Source: Acidimicrobiia bacterium
Lineage (GTDB): Bacteria > Actinomycetota > Acidimicrobiia > Acidimicrobiales > Poriferisodalaceae
Reading direction: 5' to 3'
Length of the DNA stretch: 46,056 nt
NCBI GenBank assembly: GCA_022824805.1
Contig: JAJDZE010000014.1
Span: 1-46,056 of the forward strand
In this document: positions 16,088-25,297 of the stretch, in pieces
How positions within the stretch are numbered: the stretch's first letter is position 1
Layout of the letters: every line of letters begins with the position of its first letter
The notes under the pieces: model-generated
The model's input: the letters and a program-made list of their open reading frames with translations, nothing else
What the model was told of the DNA's origin: nothing
The model's database searches: none
Position numbers and translations under genes: made by a program

Positions 16088-18115
16088 ATGACAACGCTGT
16101 GGCCCCGGCTCGAGCCTTTGCTGCCACGTGTCTCCAAGCCGGCGAGGTACATCGGCTGCGAGGACGGGATGCAACAACCGACCGTCGGCTCGCACCTCAC
16201 ATCGTGGCTTCTGGCCTATCCAGACACGTACGAGATCGGTCTGCCGAACCAGGGCTTGCAGATCCTCTACGAGTTGTTGAACGAGCGACCGGACGCCAGC
16301 GCCGAGCGCACCTACGCGCCGTGGATCGACCTGGAGGCCGAAATGCGAGCCGTGGGGCTGCCGCTGTTCTCGGTGGACACGCACCGGGCCGCGGGCGAGT
16401 TCGACGTCATCGCGTTCAACCTCTCGGCTGAGCTCGTGTACACCAACGTGCTGAACTGCATCGATCTGGCGGGGTTGGATGTGCGTGCGGCCCGGCGCAA
16501 CGATGACGACCCGCTCATCGGCGCTGGCGGTCATTGCGCATACAACCCCGAGCCCCTGGCGGACTTCGTGGATTTCTTCGTCATCGGCGATGGCGAGGAG
16601 GTGGTCTCCGAGATCACCGAAGCAGTCGGTGCCTGGAAGCGAACCGGCAAGCGGCCGGGCACGCGAGCCACGATCCTGCGAGACCTCTCCGGTATCGAGG
16701 GTGTGTATGTGCCGGCGATGTACGACGTTGCCTACGACGGGCCGGCGCTTGCCGCGGTCACGCCGAAGCATCCGGACGTGCCAGCGCTGGTCGCCAAGCG
16801 CACGGTTGCCGATCTTGCCGAGTGGCCGTATCCGCGACGGCAGCTCGTGCCGGTGACTGAGGTGGTCCATGACCGGCTCTCTGTCGAGGTGTTCCGGGGA
16901 TGCACCCGGGGCTGCCGCTTCTGCCAGGCGGGAATGATCACCCGTCCGGTTCGTGAGCGCCCTGCAGCGCAGGTCCGCGAGATGGTGAGGGCAGGCCTCG
17001 AGCGCAGTGGCTACGACGAAGTCAGCTTGATGTCGCTGTCCACGGCCGATTACAGCGGGATCGCCGAGCTCGTGCGCGACACGGTCGCCGGCGGGAACAT
17101 CACAGCCGGCGCAAGCGACACCGACGGCGCGAGCAACACAGCCACCGCCGATGCCAACCGGATCAGCGTCTCGCTGCCCAGCATGCGCGTCGACGCCTTC
17201 ACCGTCGATGTGGCAGCCCAAGTGTCACGCGCCCGCCGCACCGGGCTCACCTTTGCCCCGGAGGCAGGTTCGTGGCGTCTGCGCCAGATCATCAACAAGC
17301 TCATCACCGAAGAAGACTTGTATGGCGCGGTGCGCTCGGCGTACAGCCAGGGCTGGCATCGCATGAAGCTGTATTTCCTCACAGGCCTGCCGTCGGAGAT
17401 GGACCCCGACACCGAGGCCATCGCCCACTTGGCCGATGCCTGCACCCGGATCGGGCAGGAATACACCAAGCGCGCATCGGTGACGGTGTCGCTGGGGGGC
17501 TTCGTGCCCAAACCGCATACGCCATTCCAGTGGTTCGGGCAGAACCCGCCCGCCGAGCTGGCGCGCAAGGTGCGGTTGGTGCGCTCGGCGCTGGGACGCA
17601 ACCGGCGGGTACAGCTCAAGTGGCACGATCCGGCCGCTTCGACCGCCGAGGGCATCGCCAGCAGGGGCGACCGCCGCGTCGGGGCGGTCATTGAGTATGT
17701 CTGGCGCAAGGGCGGCACGTTCCAGGAGTGGAGCGAGCGTTTCGACCTGGGCTTGTGGGAAGAGGCCATGGCAGCGTGCGGCCTCAGCCTCGACTGGTAC
17801 GTGCATCGCCATCGAGGCGAGCACGAGGTGCTGCCCTGGGACCACATCGGCGCCGGGCTGCACCGCGATTTTCTCTGGCACGATTGGCAGGACGCCCTGG
17901 CTGGGCATGGCCTGCCTGACTGCCGATGGACCCCGTGCTACGACTGCGGGGCCTGTACTGAATATGGGATCGAGCACATGGTTGCGTCCCCTGTCGCCCC
18001 CAATGGCGGCAGTCAGGGGACGGGACAGGATCTCGCGACCGGCCATCTGGTGCCGGTTGAGCTGCGCCCCCGCCAGATGGCGGGCGCAGGCGCACCGAGC
18101 GGGGATGGCGCATGA
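16088..18115 (+). CDS. TIGR03960-type radical SAM protein
   Basis: A 675-residue iron-sulfur protein with an N-terminal B12-binding-like region (YPDTYEIGLPNQGLQILY onward) and a radical SAM domain. The cluster motif is CTRGCRFC (Cys272, Cys276, Cys279), followed by LMSLSTADYSGI and LTFAPEAGSWRLR. The C-terminal part holds WTPCYDCGAC, a possible second metal or cluster site. Family members of this kind sit next to DUF2344 proteins in many genomes, as here, sometimes as a fusion. The reaction is unknown to me. A low-complexity insert (about 337-356, rich in Ala, Thr, Asp and Asn) interrupts the domain just before ISVSLPSMRVD. The stop is followed 67 nt later by the family-like TTG start of the DUF2344 gene. 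Confidence 0.9.
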   Translation: MTTLWPRLEPLLPRVSKPARYIGCEDGMQQPTVGSHLTSWLLAYPDTYEIGLPNQGLQILYELLNERPDASAERTYAPWIDLEAEMRAVGLPLFSVDTHRAAGEFDVIAFNLSAELVYTNVLNCIDLAGLDVRAARRNDDDPLIGAGGHCAYNPEPLADFVDFFVIGDGEEVVSEITEAVGAWKRTGKRPGTRATILRDLSGIEGVYVPAMYDVAYDGPALAAVTPKHPDVPALVAKRTVADLAEWPYPRRQLVPVTEVVHDRLSVEVFRGCTRGCRFCQAGMITRPVRERPAAQVREMVRAGLERSGYDEVSLMSLSTADYSGIAELVRDTVAGGNITAGASDTDGASNTATADANRISVSLPSMRVDAFTVDVAAQVSRARRTGLTFAPEAGSWRLRQIINKLITEEDLYGAVRSAYSQGWHRMKLYFLTGLPSEMDPDTEAIAHLADACTRIGQEYTKRASVTVSLGGFVPKPHTPFQWFGQNPPAELARKVRLVRSALGRNRRVQLKWHDPAASTAEGIASRGDRRVGAVIEYVWRKGGTFQEWSERFDLGLWEEAMAACGLSLDWYVHRHRGEHEVLPWDHIGAGLHRDFLWHDWQDALAGHGLPDCRWTPCYDCGACTEYGIEHMVASPVAPNGGSQGTGQDLATGHLVPVELRPRQMAGAGAPSGDGA

Positions 18116-18153
18116 TGCGCTGGACCCTGCCGCTGGTGCCGAGCCGCAGTGCC

Positions 18154-18177
18154 GCTCCCACCCTCGTGGGTGGGAGC
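18154..18177 (+). promoter_or_regulatory. 10-bp hairpin covering the DUF2344 ribosome binding site
   Basis: GCTCCCACCC (18154-18163), loop TCGT, GGGTGGGAGC (18168-18177) form a perfect stem. The 3' arm contains GGGAG, the only Shine-Dalgarno-like sequence before the TTG at 18183. In mRNA the stem would hide that site unless ribosomes leaving the upstream gene, or a factor, open it. Confidence 0.6.
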
Positions 18178-18182
18178 TGTCC

Positions 18183-18977
18183 TTGAGGCTGCGCGTCCGC
18201 TTTTCCAAGATCGGCAAGATCCGGTTCATCGGTCACCGCGATGTGGCCCGCGTCATCGAGCGTGCTGTGCGCAAGGTCGGACTGCCGGTGGCCTACAGCC
18301 AGGGGTTCTCGCCCCGCATGAAGCTGAGCTTCGGCTTGGCGCTGCCCACCGGGTACGAGTCGGAGGCCGAGTTCGTGGATCTGCCGCTGGTCTCGGGTGC
18401 AGTGCTCGACGGGAATGCAGCAGGGCCCGTGATCGCCTGCCGGAGCGGCACTCACGCACCCTGCGAGAACATGGCTCCCTCGTCGGCCCCGAGCTACTGC
18501 ACCATTGCCGAGGCGCTCAGCGAGGCGCTGGTGGTGGGCATGGAGGTGTCCGCTGTGACGCTGACCGACGGCCGCGGCCCGTCGCTGCAGGCGGCGGTTC
18601 ATTCGTGCGGCTGGGACTTCGACATCGTGGGCCTCGATGCGACCGCAGCAGCGAAGGCGGTTGCAGAATTCCTCGCTGCCGGTACCGTCGTGACGGAACG
18701 GGTGCACAAAGGCGAGACCGTGAGTTCGAATATCCGGCCCAGCGTTGAGGTGCTGCAGGTGGTCGGATGCTCGGATCGAGGGGCGGTGCTGAGCGCCGAG
18801 CTGTCAGCTACGCCCCGGGTGGTGCGCCCTAGCGAACTGGTGCCAGCGCTCGCGCCGGCACACGAGATGGGCATAGCCCGGAGAACACATCAATGGACGA
18901 GTGGCGCCGCGGGACGAGCCGAACCGGCCGTGCCTGCCATGTGCGCCCAGAGGAACAAGGAACCCATCAGTGGATGA
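18183..18977 (+). CDS. DUF2344 (TIGR03936) protein
   Basis: A 264-residue protein of the radical-SAM-associated DUF2344 family. The typical N-terminus is seen: LRLRVRFSKIGKIRFIGHRDVARVIERA is the family opening, then AYSQGFSPRMKLSFGLALPTGYESEAEFVD. The function is unknown; the constant pairing with the radical SAM gene suggests an RNA- or protein-modifying partnership (inference). TTG at 18183 is preferred because it reproduces the family N-terminus and has GGGAG 6 nt upstream. An ATG at 18105 in the same frame would add 26 residues with no family match and overlap the radical SAM gene by 11 nt. The C-terminal ~60 residues diverge from the family. The end overlaps the RNase E/G start by 8 nt. 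Confidence 0.82.
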   Translation: MRLRVRFSKIGKIRFIGHRDVARVIERAVRKVGLPVAYSQGFSPRMKLSFGLALPTGYESEAEFVDLPLVSGAVLDGNAAGPVIACRSGTHAPCENMAPSSAPSYCTIAEALSEALVVGMEVSAVTLTDGRGPSLQAAVHSCGWDFDIVGLDATAAAKAVAEFLAAGTVVTERVHKGETVSSNIRPSVEVLQVVGCSDRGAVLSAELSATPRVVRPSELVPALAPAHEMGIARRTHQWTSGAAGRAEPAVPAMCAQRNKEPISG

Positions 18978-20796
18978 ATCAACACTGAACGACACAACAC
19001 CCGCCGTGCGCAAGCGACGGCTGGTTGTGCCCCCTACTCAGAACGAACCTGTCGAGGAACAACAAGAATCCAAGGCAAGACCCAAGAACAAGACGAAGTC
19101 GGGACCCAAGGCGAAGCCCAAAGCGGAACCCGGACCAGAGCAGAAGTCGAAGGCTGATCGCCCTCAAGCCAAGCCCGAGTCCGCGAAGCCGCCGGTCCCG
19201 CCGGTGCCGCCGCCGGCTCGCAAGCCTCAGATCGGCGACAGCCGCCCGGCGCCGTCTCAGCAAGCACCCGATGGCGAGGGTTCCGGTGGGCGCCGCCGAC
19301 GCAGGCGCGGCGGTCGCGGACGCGGCGGACGAGGCCGATCCGGCGAGGCCGCTGCGCCAACTGCGGAGACTCGCAATGGCGCCCACGCTCCCGTCGAGGC
19401 CATCCTGGCCGATCAGCGGCCGCTGGAGCTCGACGATGAGCAGCTCACTGAGCGTCGCGGCAAATACCGCAACGGCAAGCCGCTGGGCCGGTACCGGATG
19501 TGCGTTCATGTCTCGGAGGGAGCGACGCACATCTCCGTGCTCGAGGGCCGATCGCTCATCGAGTACTACGTGAGCCGTCCTTCCGACGACGTCTCCGAGA
19601 TCTACGGGAATCTCTATCTCGGTCGGGTGCGGCGTGTGCTACCGGGCATGGAAGCGGCGTTCGTCGACATCGGCACCCCCAAGCAGGCCGTGCTCTATCG
19701 GGGCGATCTGACCGTTGCGTCCGACGAGAGCGATGACGACAGCGGGTCGGAGCGCAGGCGGGCCGGCGGGCGCCGGGGGCGTTCCGTGGCAGGGCCTGCG
19801 ATCGGCGAGCTGATCAAGAATGGCCAGACAGTCATGTGCCAGGTCATCAAGAACCCGATCGGTCACAAAGGCGCTCGCCTGACCACGGAGGTGTCGCTGC
19901 CCGGCCGGTTCGTGGTGCTCATTCCCAACAGCAGCGCGATGGGAATCTCGCGTCGCCTGCCCAGCCGCGAGCGGCGCCGGCTGCGCAGCCTGCTGGCCAA
20001 GGAGATCCCCGATGGCTTCGGAGTGATCCTGCGGACGGCTGCCGAGAACGTCACTGCGGCCGAGATCCGCCGCGACATCCAACGGCTCACGCAACAGTGG
20101 ACCAAGATCTCCGAGCTGGCGGAACGCTCCGATGCGCCTGTGCTGCTGTTCCGCGAGCCCGAGTTGGCGGTGCGCATCATCCGCGAGCAGTTCACCGCCG
20201 ACTTCCGTGAAGTGGTGATCGACGACCCGGCGCTGTTCGAACAGGTCAAGGGTTACATGGAGGCGGTGGCGGCACCGCTGGTGGACCGCATCCGGTACTA
20301 CGACCCGGTCGCTGAACGTCTGCCGCTGTTCGAGCGGGTGCACGTGGCTGAGCAGGTGCGCAAGGCCACCGACCGCAAGGTTTGGCTGCCGTCGGGCGGG
20401 TCGCTCATCATCGAGCACACCGAAGCGTTGACGGTGATCGACGTCAACACAGGGCGCAACGTGGGCAAGTCCAGCCTGAACGAGACGCTGTTCCAGAACA
20501 ACCTGGAGGCCGCTACCGAGATCGCGAAGCAGCTGCGGCTGCGGGACATCGGCGGGATCATCATCATCGACTTCGTGGACATGGACGACAGGCATCAGCG
20601 GGACAAGCTCATGTCGACGCTGAACGAGGCGCTGGCCCGCGACAAGACCCGTACGGCCACCGAACCGATTTCGGACATGGGCATTGTGCAGATGACCCGG
20701 ATGCGCACCGGTGAGGGGTTGCTGGAGTCGATGTCGGACCCGTGCGAAGCGTGCGAGGGACGCGGCATCGAGCTGCGCGAGTCGCTGTTTGCCTGA
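18970..20796 (+). CDS. rne: Ribonuclease E/G
   Basis: Endoribonuclease for mRNA decay and rRNA/tRNA processing. The 608-residue protein begins with ~150 residues of low-complexity, Lys/Pro/Arg-rich sequence (including an RRRRRGGRGRGGRGR stretch) likely to bind RNA. An S1 domain (NLYLGRVRRVLPGMEAAFVDIG) and the catalytic core follow. The metal-binding aspartates are Asp491 (in VIDVNTGRN) and Asp534 (in IIIDFVDM); their 43-residue spacing equals that of E. coli D303/D346. The zinc-link cysteines are Cys592 and Cys595 (CEACEGRG). GTG at 18970 is used; AGAGGAACAAGG lies upstream. An acidic/Ser-rich insert (ESDDDSGSE) lies in the S1 region. It is overlapped by the DUF2344 gene. Confidence 0.94.
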   Translation: MDESTLNDTTPAVRKRRLVVPPTQNEPVEEQQESKARPKNKTKSGPKAKPKAEPGPEQKSKADRPQAKPESAKPPVPPVPPPARKPQIGDSRPAPSQQAPDGEGSGGRRRRRRGGRGRGGRGRSGEAAAPTAETRNGAHAPVEAILADQRPLELDDEQLTERRGKYRNGKPLGRYRMCVHVSEGATHISVLEGRSLIEYYVSRPSDDVSEIYGNLYLGRVRRVLPGMEAAFVDIGTPKQAVLYRGDLTVASDESDDDSGSERRRAGGRRGRSVAGPAIGELIKNGQTVMCQVIKNPIGHKGARLTTEVSLPGRFVVLIPNSSAMGISRRLPSRERRRLRSLLAKEIPDGFGVILRTAAENVTAAEIRRDIQRLTQQWTKISELAERSDAPVLLFREPELAVRIIREQFTADFREVVIDDPALFEQVKGYMEAVAAPLVDRIRYYDPVAERLPLFERVHVAEQVRKATDRKVWLPSGGSLIIEHTEALTVIDVNTGRNVGKSSLNETLFQNNLEAATEIAKQLRLRDIGGIIIIDFVDMDDRHQRDKLMSTLNEALARDKTRTATEPISDMGIVQMTRMRTGEGLLESMSDPCEACEGRGIELRESLFA

Positions 20797-20848
20797 TGAT
20801 CAGAGGCGCAGCCCTGTAATTCACTCGCCGATCCGGTGGCCTCATCGG

Positions 20849-20854
20849 TATCCT
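20849..20854 (+). promoter_or_regulatory. -10 box TATCCT for rplU-rpmA
   Basis: TATCCT lies 9 nt before the rplU ATG in the 67-nt gap after rne. The transcript would have almost no 5' leader. No Shine-Dalgarno is evident. Confidence 0.5.
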
Positions 20855-20863
20855 CTCCAACCG

Positions 20864-21175
20864 ATGTACGCAGTCATCGCTACCGGCGGCAAGCAGCGCC
20901 GCGTCGAGGCCGGCCAGCGGCTCGACATTGAGCTGCTCGCGGTGCCTCCCGGCGAAGAGGTCACCTTCACGCCGGTGCTGGTGGTGGATGACGGCGCAGT
21001 GCTGGCGACGCCCGACGAGTTGGTCGGCGCCTCGGTGACCGGCCGGGTGGTCGGCGAGGTCAAGGGGCCCAAGATCGACGGCTTCACCTACAAGAACGCC
21101 ACCACCAACCGGCGCAGGTGGGGACACCGGCAGCGCTACAGCACGGTCGAGATCACTCACATCGCCACCGCTTAG
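20864..21175 (+). CDS. rplU: 50S ribosomal protein L21
   Basis: A 103-residue large-subunit protein. It begins [17 protein letters not shown] and ends with the conserved [21 protein letters not shown] region. Full length for the family. The start at 20864 gives the exact family N-terminus and follows a TATCCT box by 9 nt. It precedes rpmA and obgE as in most bacteria. Confidence 0.97.
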   Translation: MYAVIATGGKQRRVEAGQRLDIELLAVPPGEEVTFTPVLVVDDGAVLATPDELVGASVTGRVVGEVKGPKIDGFTYKNATTNRRRWGHRQRYSTVEITHIATA

Positions 21176-21221
21176 GGGCATCCCTGCGGGAACGCGAGAC
21201 CGGACACCAAAGGACAGCACC

Positions 21222-21473
21222 ATGTCGAAGACAAAGGGCGGAGGCTCCACTCGCAACGGGCGCGACTCGGTGGCAAAGCGCCTGGGCGTCAAGGTCTATT
21301 CGGGGCAAACCATCGACGCCGGCGGCATCATCGTGCGCCAGCGGGGCACCAAGTTCCATGCGGGGCGGAATGTGGGCCGCGGCAAGGACGACACGCTGTT
21401 CGCGACATCTCCCGGCGTCGTGCGTTTCGGCTATCGCCGCGGACGCCGGCTCGTCGACGTTGTGCCGTCGTAG
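21222..21473 (+). CDS. rpmA: 50S ribosomal protein L27
   Basis: An 83-residue protein near the peptidyl-transferase centre. The conserved N-terminus [20 protein letters not shown] and [13 protein letters not shown] are present; there is no cleavable N-terminal extension of the Firmicutes type. AAAGGA lies 7 nt before the ATG. Confidence 0.97.
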   Translation: MSKTKGGGSTRNGRDSVAKRLGVKVYSGQTIDAGGIIVRQRGTKFHAGRNVGRGKDDTLFATSPGVVRFGYRRGRRLVDVVPS

Positions 21474-21521
21474 TTCTCCCGCACTTCATCCCGAGACCTG
21501 CAAGCGTCTGCGAGGACGCTG

Positions 21522-22778
21522 ATGAGCGACTTCGTCGACGAGTGCCAGCTGCACGCGAAGGGCGGTGACGGCGGGGCGGGCTGCGTGTCGTTCCGCCGCG
21601 AATCTCACGTGCCGCGAGGTGGCCCCGATGGCGGTGACGGCGGGCATGGCGGCGATGTATGGGTTGTGGCGGACCGCAACGTGGCGTCGCTGCTGGCGTT
21701 CCGAGACTTCCCGTTCCGGCGCGCCACCGATGGCGGGCACGGCCAAGGGCGCAAACGGCATGGCCGCGATGGTGCCGATGAGCTGGTGCATGTTCCCGAG
21801 GGCACCATCGTGCGCGACCGTGACGGCGCTGTGCTGGCCGACCTCGTACATGCCGGCGATCGCTGGCTGGCGGCGCAAGGCGGGCGCGGCGGCAGGGGCA
21901 ATGTCCGCTTCGCTTCGAACCGGATGCGCGCGCCTCATTTCGCCGAGCAGGCGGAGCCCGGCGAGGAGCGCTGGCTCGGCTTGGAACTCAAGCTGATGGC
22001 CGATGTCGCACTGGTGGGGTTTCCGAACGCAGGCAAGAGCACCTTCATCAGCGCCGTGTCGGCGGCGCGGCCGAAGGTCGCTTCCTACCCGTTCACCACG
22101 CTCACGCCCAGTCTCGGAGTGGTCCGGCTCGACGACGGCTCGGGAATCGACGCAGACAGCTTCGAGATGGTGATCGCCGATGTGCCCGGACTGATCGAAG
22201 GTGCCGCGCAGGGCAAGGGCCTCGGACACCAGTTCCTGCGGCATGTCGAGCGAGCCCGGGTGCTGCTGATCATGGCCGACTTGGCAGAAGTCGCCGATCT
22301 CGATCCCTATGAACAGGTGGACGTGCTGCTTGGCGAGCTCGAGCTTCACGATGCCGCGCTCGCAGCGCGGCGGCGGCTGGTCGTGGGCACCAAGGCCGAC
22401 GTGGCCCACCTCTCCTGGGACGGACCGCGGCTCAGCGCGGTGACCGGCGAAGGCGTGGCGCCGGTGCTGGGTCGGCTACGCGATCTGGTGTCCGAAGCCA
22501 GGCAGGCCGACGAGGCACCTGCCCAATATGTCGTGCACCGTCCCGAACCCACCGGCGTCACGGTGCTGCGACTCGGAGACGGGGTGTTCGAGATCGAGGG
22601 CCGTCAAGCCCGCCGCGCCGTCGCCCTGTCGGATCTCACCGATCCCGCAGCGCTGGCATGGGCGCAGCGACGCTTAGAGCAGCTCGGCGTGTCACGGGCC
22701 TTGGCTCGCAACGGCGCCCAGTCTGGCGACCTGGTGCGCATCGGCGATTTCGAATTCACCTACGAGCCCGACACATGA
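21522..22778 (+). CDS. obgE: Obg GTPase (CgtA)
   Basis: Essential ribosome-associated GTPase for 50S assembly and stress signalling. The 418-residue protein has the glycine-rich Obg domain (GGDGGAGCVSFRRE, GGHGGDVWV), then the G domain with P-loop GFPNAGKS (166-173), switch II DVPGLIEGA, and the guanine-specificity motif written GTKAD rather than NKxD. It ends with an OCT domain (last ~75 residues, ending RIGDFEFTYEPDT). TKAD/SKAD is a known variant, so GTP use is still likely. GAGGA lies 5 nt before the ATG. Confidence 0.96.
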   Translation: MSDFVDECQLHAKGGDGGAGCVSFRRESHVPRGGPDGGDGGHGGDVWVVADRNVASLLAFRDFPFRRATDGGHGQGRKRHGRDGADELVHVPEGTIVRDRDGAVLADLVHAGDRWLAAQGGRGGRGNVRFASNRMRAPHFAEQAEPGEERWLGLELKLMADVALVGFPNAGKSTFISAVSAARPKVASYPFTTLTPSLGVVRLDDGSGIDADSFEMVIADVPGLIEGAAQGKGLGHQFLRHVERARVLLIMADLAEVADLDPYEQVDVLLGELELHDAALAARRRLVVGTKADVAHLSWDGPRLSAVTGEGVAPVLGRLRDLVSEARQADEAPAQYVVHRPEPTGVTVLRLGDGVFEIEGRQARRAVALSDLTDPAALAWAQRRLEQLGVSRALARNGAQSGDLVRIGDFEFTYEPDT

Positions 22779-22824
22779 CTCAGGTGGCTGTGTTCAGAAG
22801 TGCGAGACGGCAGGATTGACGCTG

Positions 22825-23919
22825 ATGACTGCCTCACTGCGGCTGATCGCCAAGATCGGGACGTCGTCCATCACCACCTCGGATGGGCGAGTCGATCTCG
22901 ATGCCGTCGCGAAGCTGGCATCGGAGGTCGCCGTGGTGCGCGCAGCCGGTCACGAAGTGATCGTGGTCACCTCCGGCGCGATCACCGCAGGCGTGCAGCG
23001 GCTGAACGTCGAGCGACCCAGCGAGCCCGAGCGGCTCCAGGCGCTGTCAGCCGTCGGCCAGATCGACCTCATGGCCTCCTATCGGGAGCTCTTCGCTGCC
23101 GAGGGCTTGGTGGTCGGACAGGTGCTCATCGCCCCGCACGACTTCCGCGATCGCGACCAGTACCTGCACGCCCGAGCCACGTTCCATCATCTGCTCGATC
23201 TCGGCGTCGTGCCGGTAGTCAACGAGAACGACGCGATCGCCGACGATGCCATCCGCTATGGCGACAACGATCGGATTGCCGCCCTTGTCGCCAACCTGGT
23301 GCGCGCCGATGCCCTGATCCTGCTGACCGACATGCCTGGCGTGCTCACTGCGGACCCAAACATCGACCCGGAAGCCTCACTCATCTCGGAGATCCTGGAG
23401 GTGAGCCCGTCTCTGCAGGCCGCGGCGGGCTCTGCGAATGCGGTCGGCAGCGGCGGCATGGCCTCGAAGCTGGCAGCGGCCCGGATGGCTTCGTGGAGCG
23501 GCGTGCGCACTGTGATCGCCTCCGCCCGCCGTCCTGACGTGGTCGCCGACGCCGCTGCGGGCCGACCGGGCGTCGGCACCACCGTGCCAGCGCGAGATGC
23601 ACGCGTCTCGGCTCGCAAGCTCTGGATCGGCTTTGCCGTGGCCGCCAGGGGATCGGTGACCGTTGACGACGGTGCGCGCCGCGCCGTGTCGGCGGGCGGA
23701 AAGTCGCTGCTCGCGGCTGGCGTCGTCGGGCATGAGGGTTCCTTCGCCGCCGGCGAAGCCGTGGACATCGTCGACCGAGCGGGGGAGACCTTCGCCAAGG
23801 GCCTCGCGGCCATCGACGCTGACGGCTTGGGGGCCACCTCAGGCCTGCGCAGCGACCAATTGCCCGAAGGCTTGCACCCACTGGTCGTGCACCGCGACGA
23901 TCTCGTCGTCTTGGGGTGA
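22825..23919 (+). CDS. proB: Glutamate 5-kinase
   Basis: First enzyme of proline synthesis; phosphorylates glutamate with ATP. The 364-residue protein has the amino-acid-kinase domain with IAKIGTSSI, VTSGAITAG, PVVNENDAIA, YGDNDRIAALVA and LLTDMPGVLTADP. A C-terminal PUA domain follows (about 270-364; GKSLLAAGVVGHEGSFAAGEAVDI). ATG at 22825 is chosen over the in-frame TTG at 22816 because GGCAGGA lies upstream at a suitable distance. It is followed 18 nt later by proA with its own -10 box. Confidence 0.95.
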   Translation: MTASLRLIAKIGTSSITTSDGRVDLDAVAKLASEVAVVRAAGHEVIVVTSGAITAGVQRLNVERPSEPERLQALSAVGQIDLMASYRELFAAEGLVVGQVLIAPHDFRDRDQYLHARATFHHLLDLGVVPVVNENDAIADDAIRYGDNDRIAALVANLVRADALILLTDMPGVLTADPNIDPEASLISEILEVSPSLQAAAGSANAVGSGGMASKLAAARMASWSGVRTVIASARRPDVVADAAAGRPGVGTTVPARDARVSARKLWIGFAVAARGSVTVDDGARRAVSAGGKSLLAAGVVGHEGSFAAGEAVDIVDRAGETFAKGLAAIDADGLGATSGLRSDQLPEGLHPLVVHRDDLVVLG

Positions 23920-23925
23920 CGCCAT

Positions 23926-23931
23926 TAGCCT
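23926..23931 (+). promoter_or_regulatory. -10 box TAGCCT for proA, leaderless
   Basis: TAGCCT in the 18-nt gap between proB and proA ends 6 nt before the GTG start. This is the ideal spacing for transcription to start on the initiation codon, so proA may be transcribed independently of proB. Confidence 0.5.
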
Positions 23932-23937
23932 GCTCGG

Positions 23938-25185
23938 GTGCCTGATGTGCAGATGACAGTGCTCGGCGAGCGCGCGAAGGCAGCGGCGACCGTCCTGGCC
24001 CAAGCACCCGGTGCCGTACGAGACGAGGCCCTGTTGTCGGCCGCAGATCTGCTGGGGGAGGCAAGCGACGCTGTGCTCGCGGCCAACCGCGACGACGTAG
24101 CCAACGCTGAAGCTGCAGGCACCTCGGCGACGCTCATCGACCGGCTTCGGCTCGACCCTGACCGCATCTCGGCCATGGCGGCAGGCCTGCGAAACGTGGC
24201 GGCCCTTGCTGACCCGGTCGGCCAGGTGGTCGACGGGTGGGTGCGGCCGAACGGCCTGGCAGTGGAGCGGGTGCGGGTGCCTCTCGGCGTGGTGGCGATC
24301 ATCTATGAGAGCCGGCCCAACGTCACCTCAGACACTTTCGGTCTGTGCCTGAAGTCGGGCAACGCTGCGTTTCTGCGGGGTTCGGCGGCTGCGCTGAACT
24401 CCAACATGGCGATCGCGCAAGCGCTGCGCGAAGGCTTGGTCAAGGCGGGCTTGCCCGCAGACGCGCTGGTGCTGGTCACCGACACACGCCACAGCGCCGC
24501 TGCCGAGTTCATGCAGCTGCGCGACCACATCGACTGTCTCATTCCCCGGGGGGGCCCAGCACTCATCGCCTCGGTGCTCGCCAATGCCACCGTGCCCTAT
24601 GTCATCGACGGCGACGGCAATTGCCACGTGTACGTCGACACGGCGGCAGATCTGGACATGGCAGCCGACATCGTCGCCAACGCGAAGCTCAGCCGCCCCT
24701 CGGTGTGCAACGCTGCAGAGTCACTCCTGGTGCACCGCGACGTGGCTGACACCTTCCTGCCCCGCATCGTCGGCGACTTGGCCGGCGTGGAGCTCGTGGG
24801 CGACGCGTCGGCGCAGGCTATCTCGCCCCAGATCGGCCCGGCCAGCCCAGACGACTTCGCGACGGAGTTCCTCGCGCTCAAGATGAGCGTTGCGGTCGTC
24901 GATGACCTCGACACTGCCATCGATCACGTCAATCAGCACGGCACGGGCCACAGCGAGGCCATCGTGACCGGTGATCTGGCCGCCGCCCAGGCATTCACCC
25001 GCCGGGTGGATGCCGCTGCTGTGCTCGTCAACGCCTCGACACGCTTCGTGGACGGCGAGGAATTCGGATTCGGCGCAGAGATCGGCATCAGCACCCAGAA
25101 GCTGCATGCCCGTGGCCCCATGGGCCTCGAACAGCTCACGACCACCAAGTTCGTGGTGACCGGAACGGGTCATACACGGGGGTAG
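23938..25185 (+). CDS. proA: Gamma-glutamyl phosphate reductase
   Basis: Second enzyme of proline synthesis; NADPH-dependent reduction of glutamyl phosphate to the semialdehyde. The 415-residue aldehyde-dehydrogenase-fold protein has VPLGVVAIIYESRPNVT, LKSGNAAFLRG, IDCLIPRGG, the nucleophile Cys257 in SRPSVCNAAES, and FGFGAEIGISTQKLHARGPMG. GTG at 23938 fits a TAGCCT box 6 nt upstream; an ATG at 23953 is an alternative that would remove five residues. Confidence 0.96.
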   Translation: MPDVQMTVLGERAKAAATVLAQAPGAVRDEALLSAADLLGEASDAVLAANRDDVANAEAAGTSATLIDRLRLDPDRISAMAAGLRNVAALADPVGQVVDGWVRPNGLAVERVRVPLGVVAIIYESRPNVTSDTFGLCLKSGNAAFLRGSAAALNSNMAIAQALREGLVKAGLPADALVLVTDTRHSAAAEFMQLRDHIDCLIPRGGPALIASVLANATVPYVIDGDGNCHVYVDTAADLDMAADIVANAKLSRPSVCNAAESLLVHRDVADTFLPRIVGDLAGVELVGDASAQAISPQIGPASPDDFATEFLALKMSVAVVDDLDTAIDHVNQHGTGHSEAIVTGDLAAAQAFTRRVDAAAVLVNASTRFVDGEEFGFGAEIGISTQKLHARGPMGLEQLTTTKFVVTGTGHTRG

Positions 25186-25297
25186 CCGTGCCGAAAGGTG
25201 GCCGCGGCTGCCACACTGTCTGACCGGTCCCGTTGCCCGGCGACGCAGTGCCGACAACCCGGCACCCACTCTGACACCCAAAGGGGAGACACTCAGA

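Noticed and set aside
22017..22430. Inactive Obg because of a TKAD instead of NKxD motif
   Set aside because: TKAD/SKAD is a known natural variant in GTPases and all other G motifs are intact.
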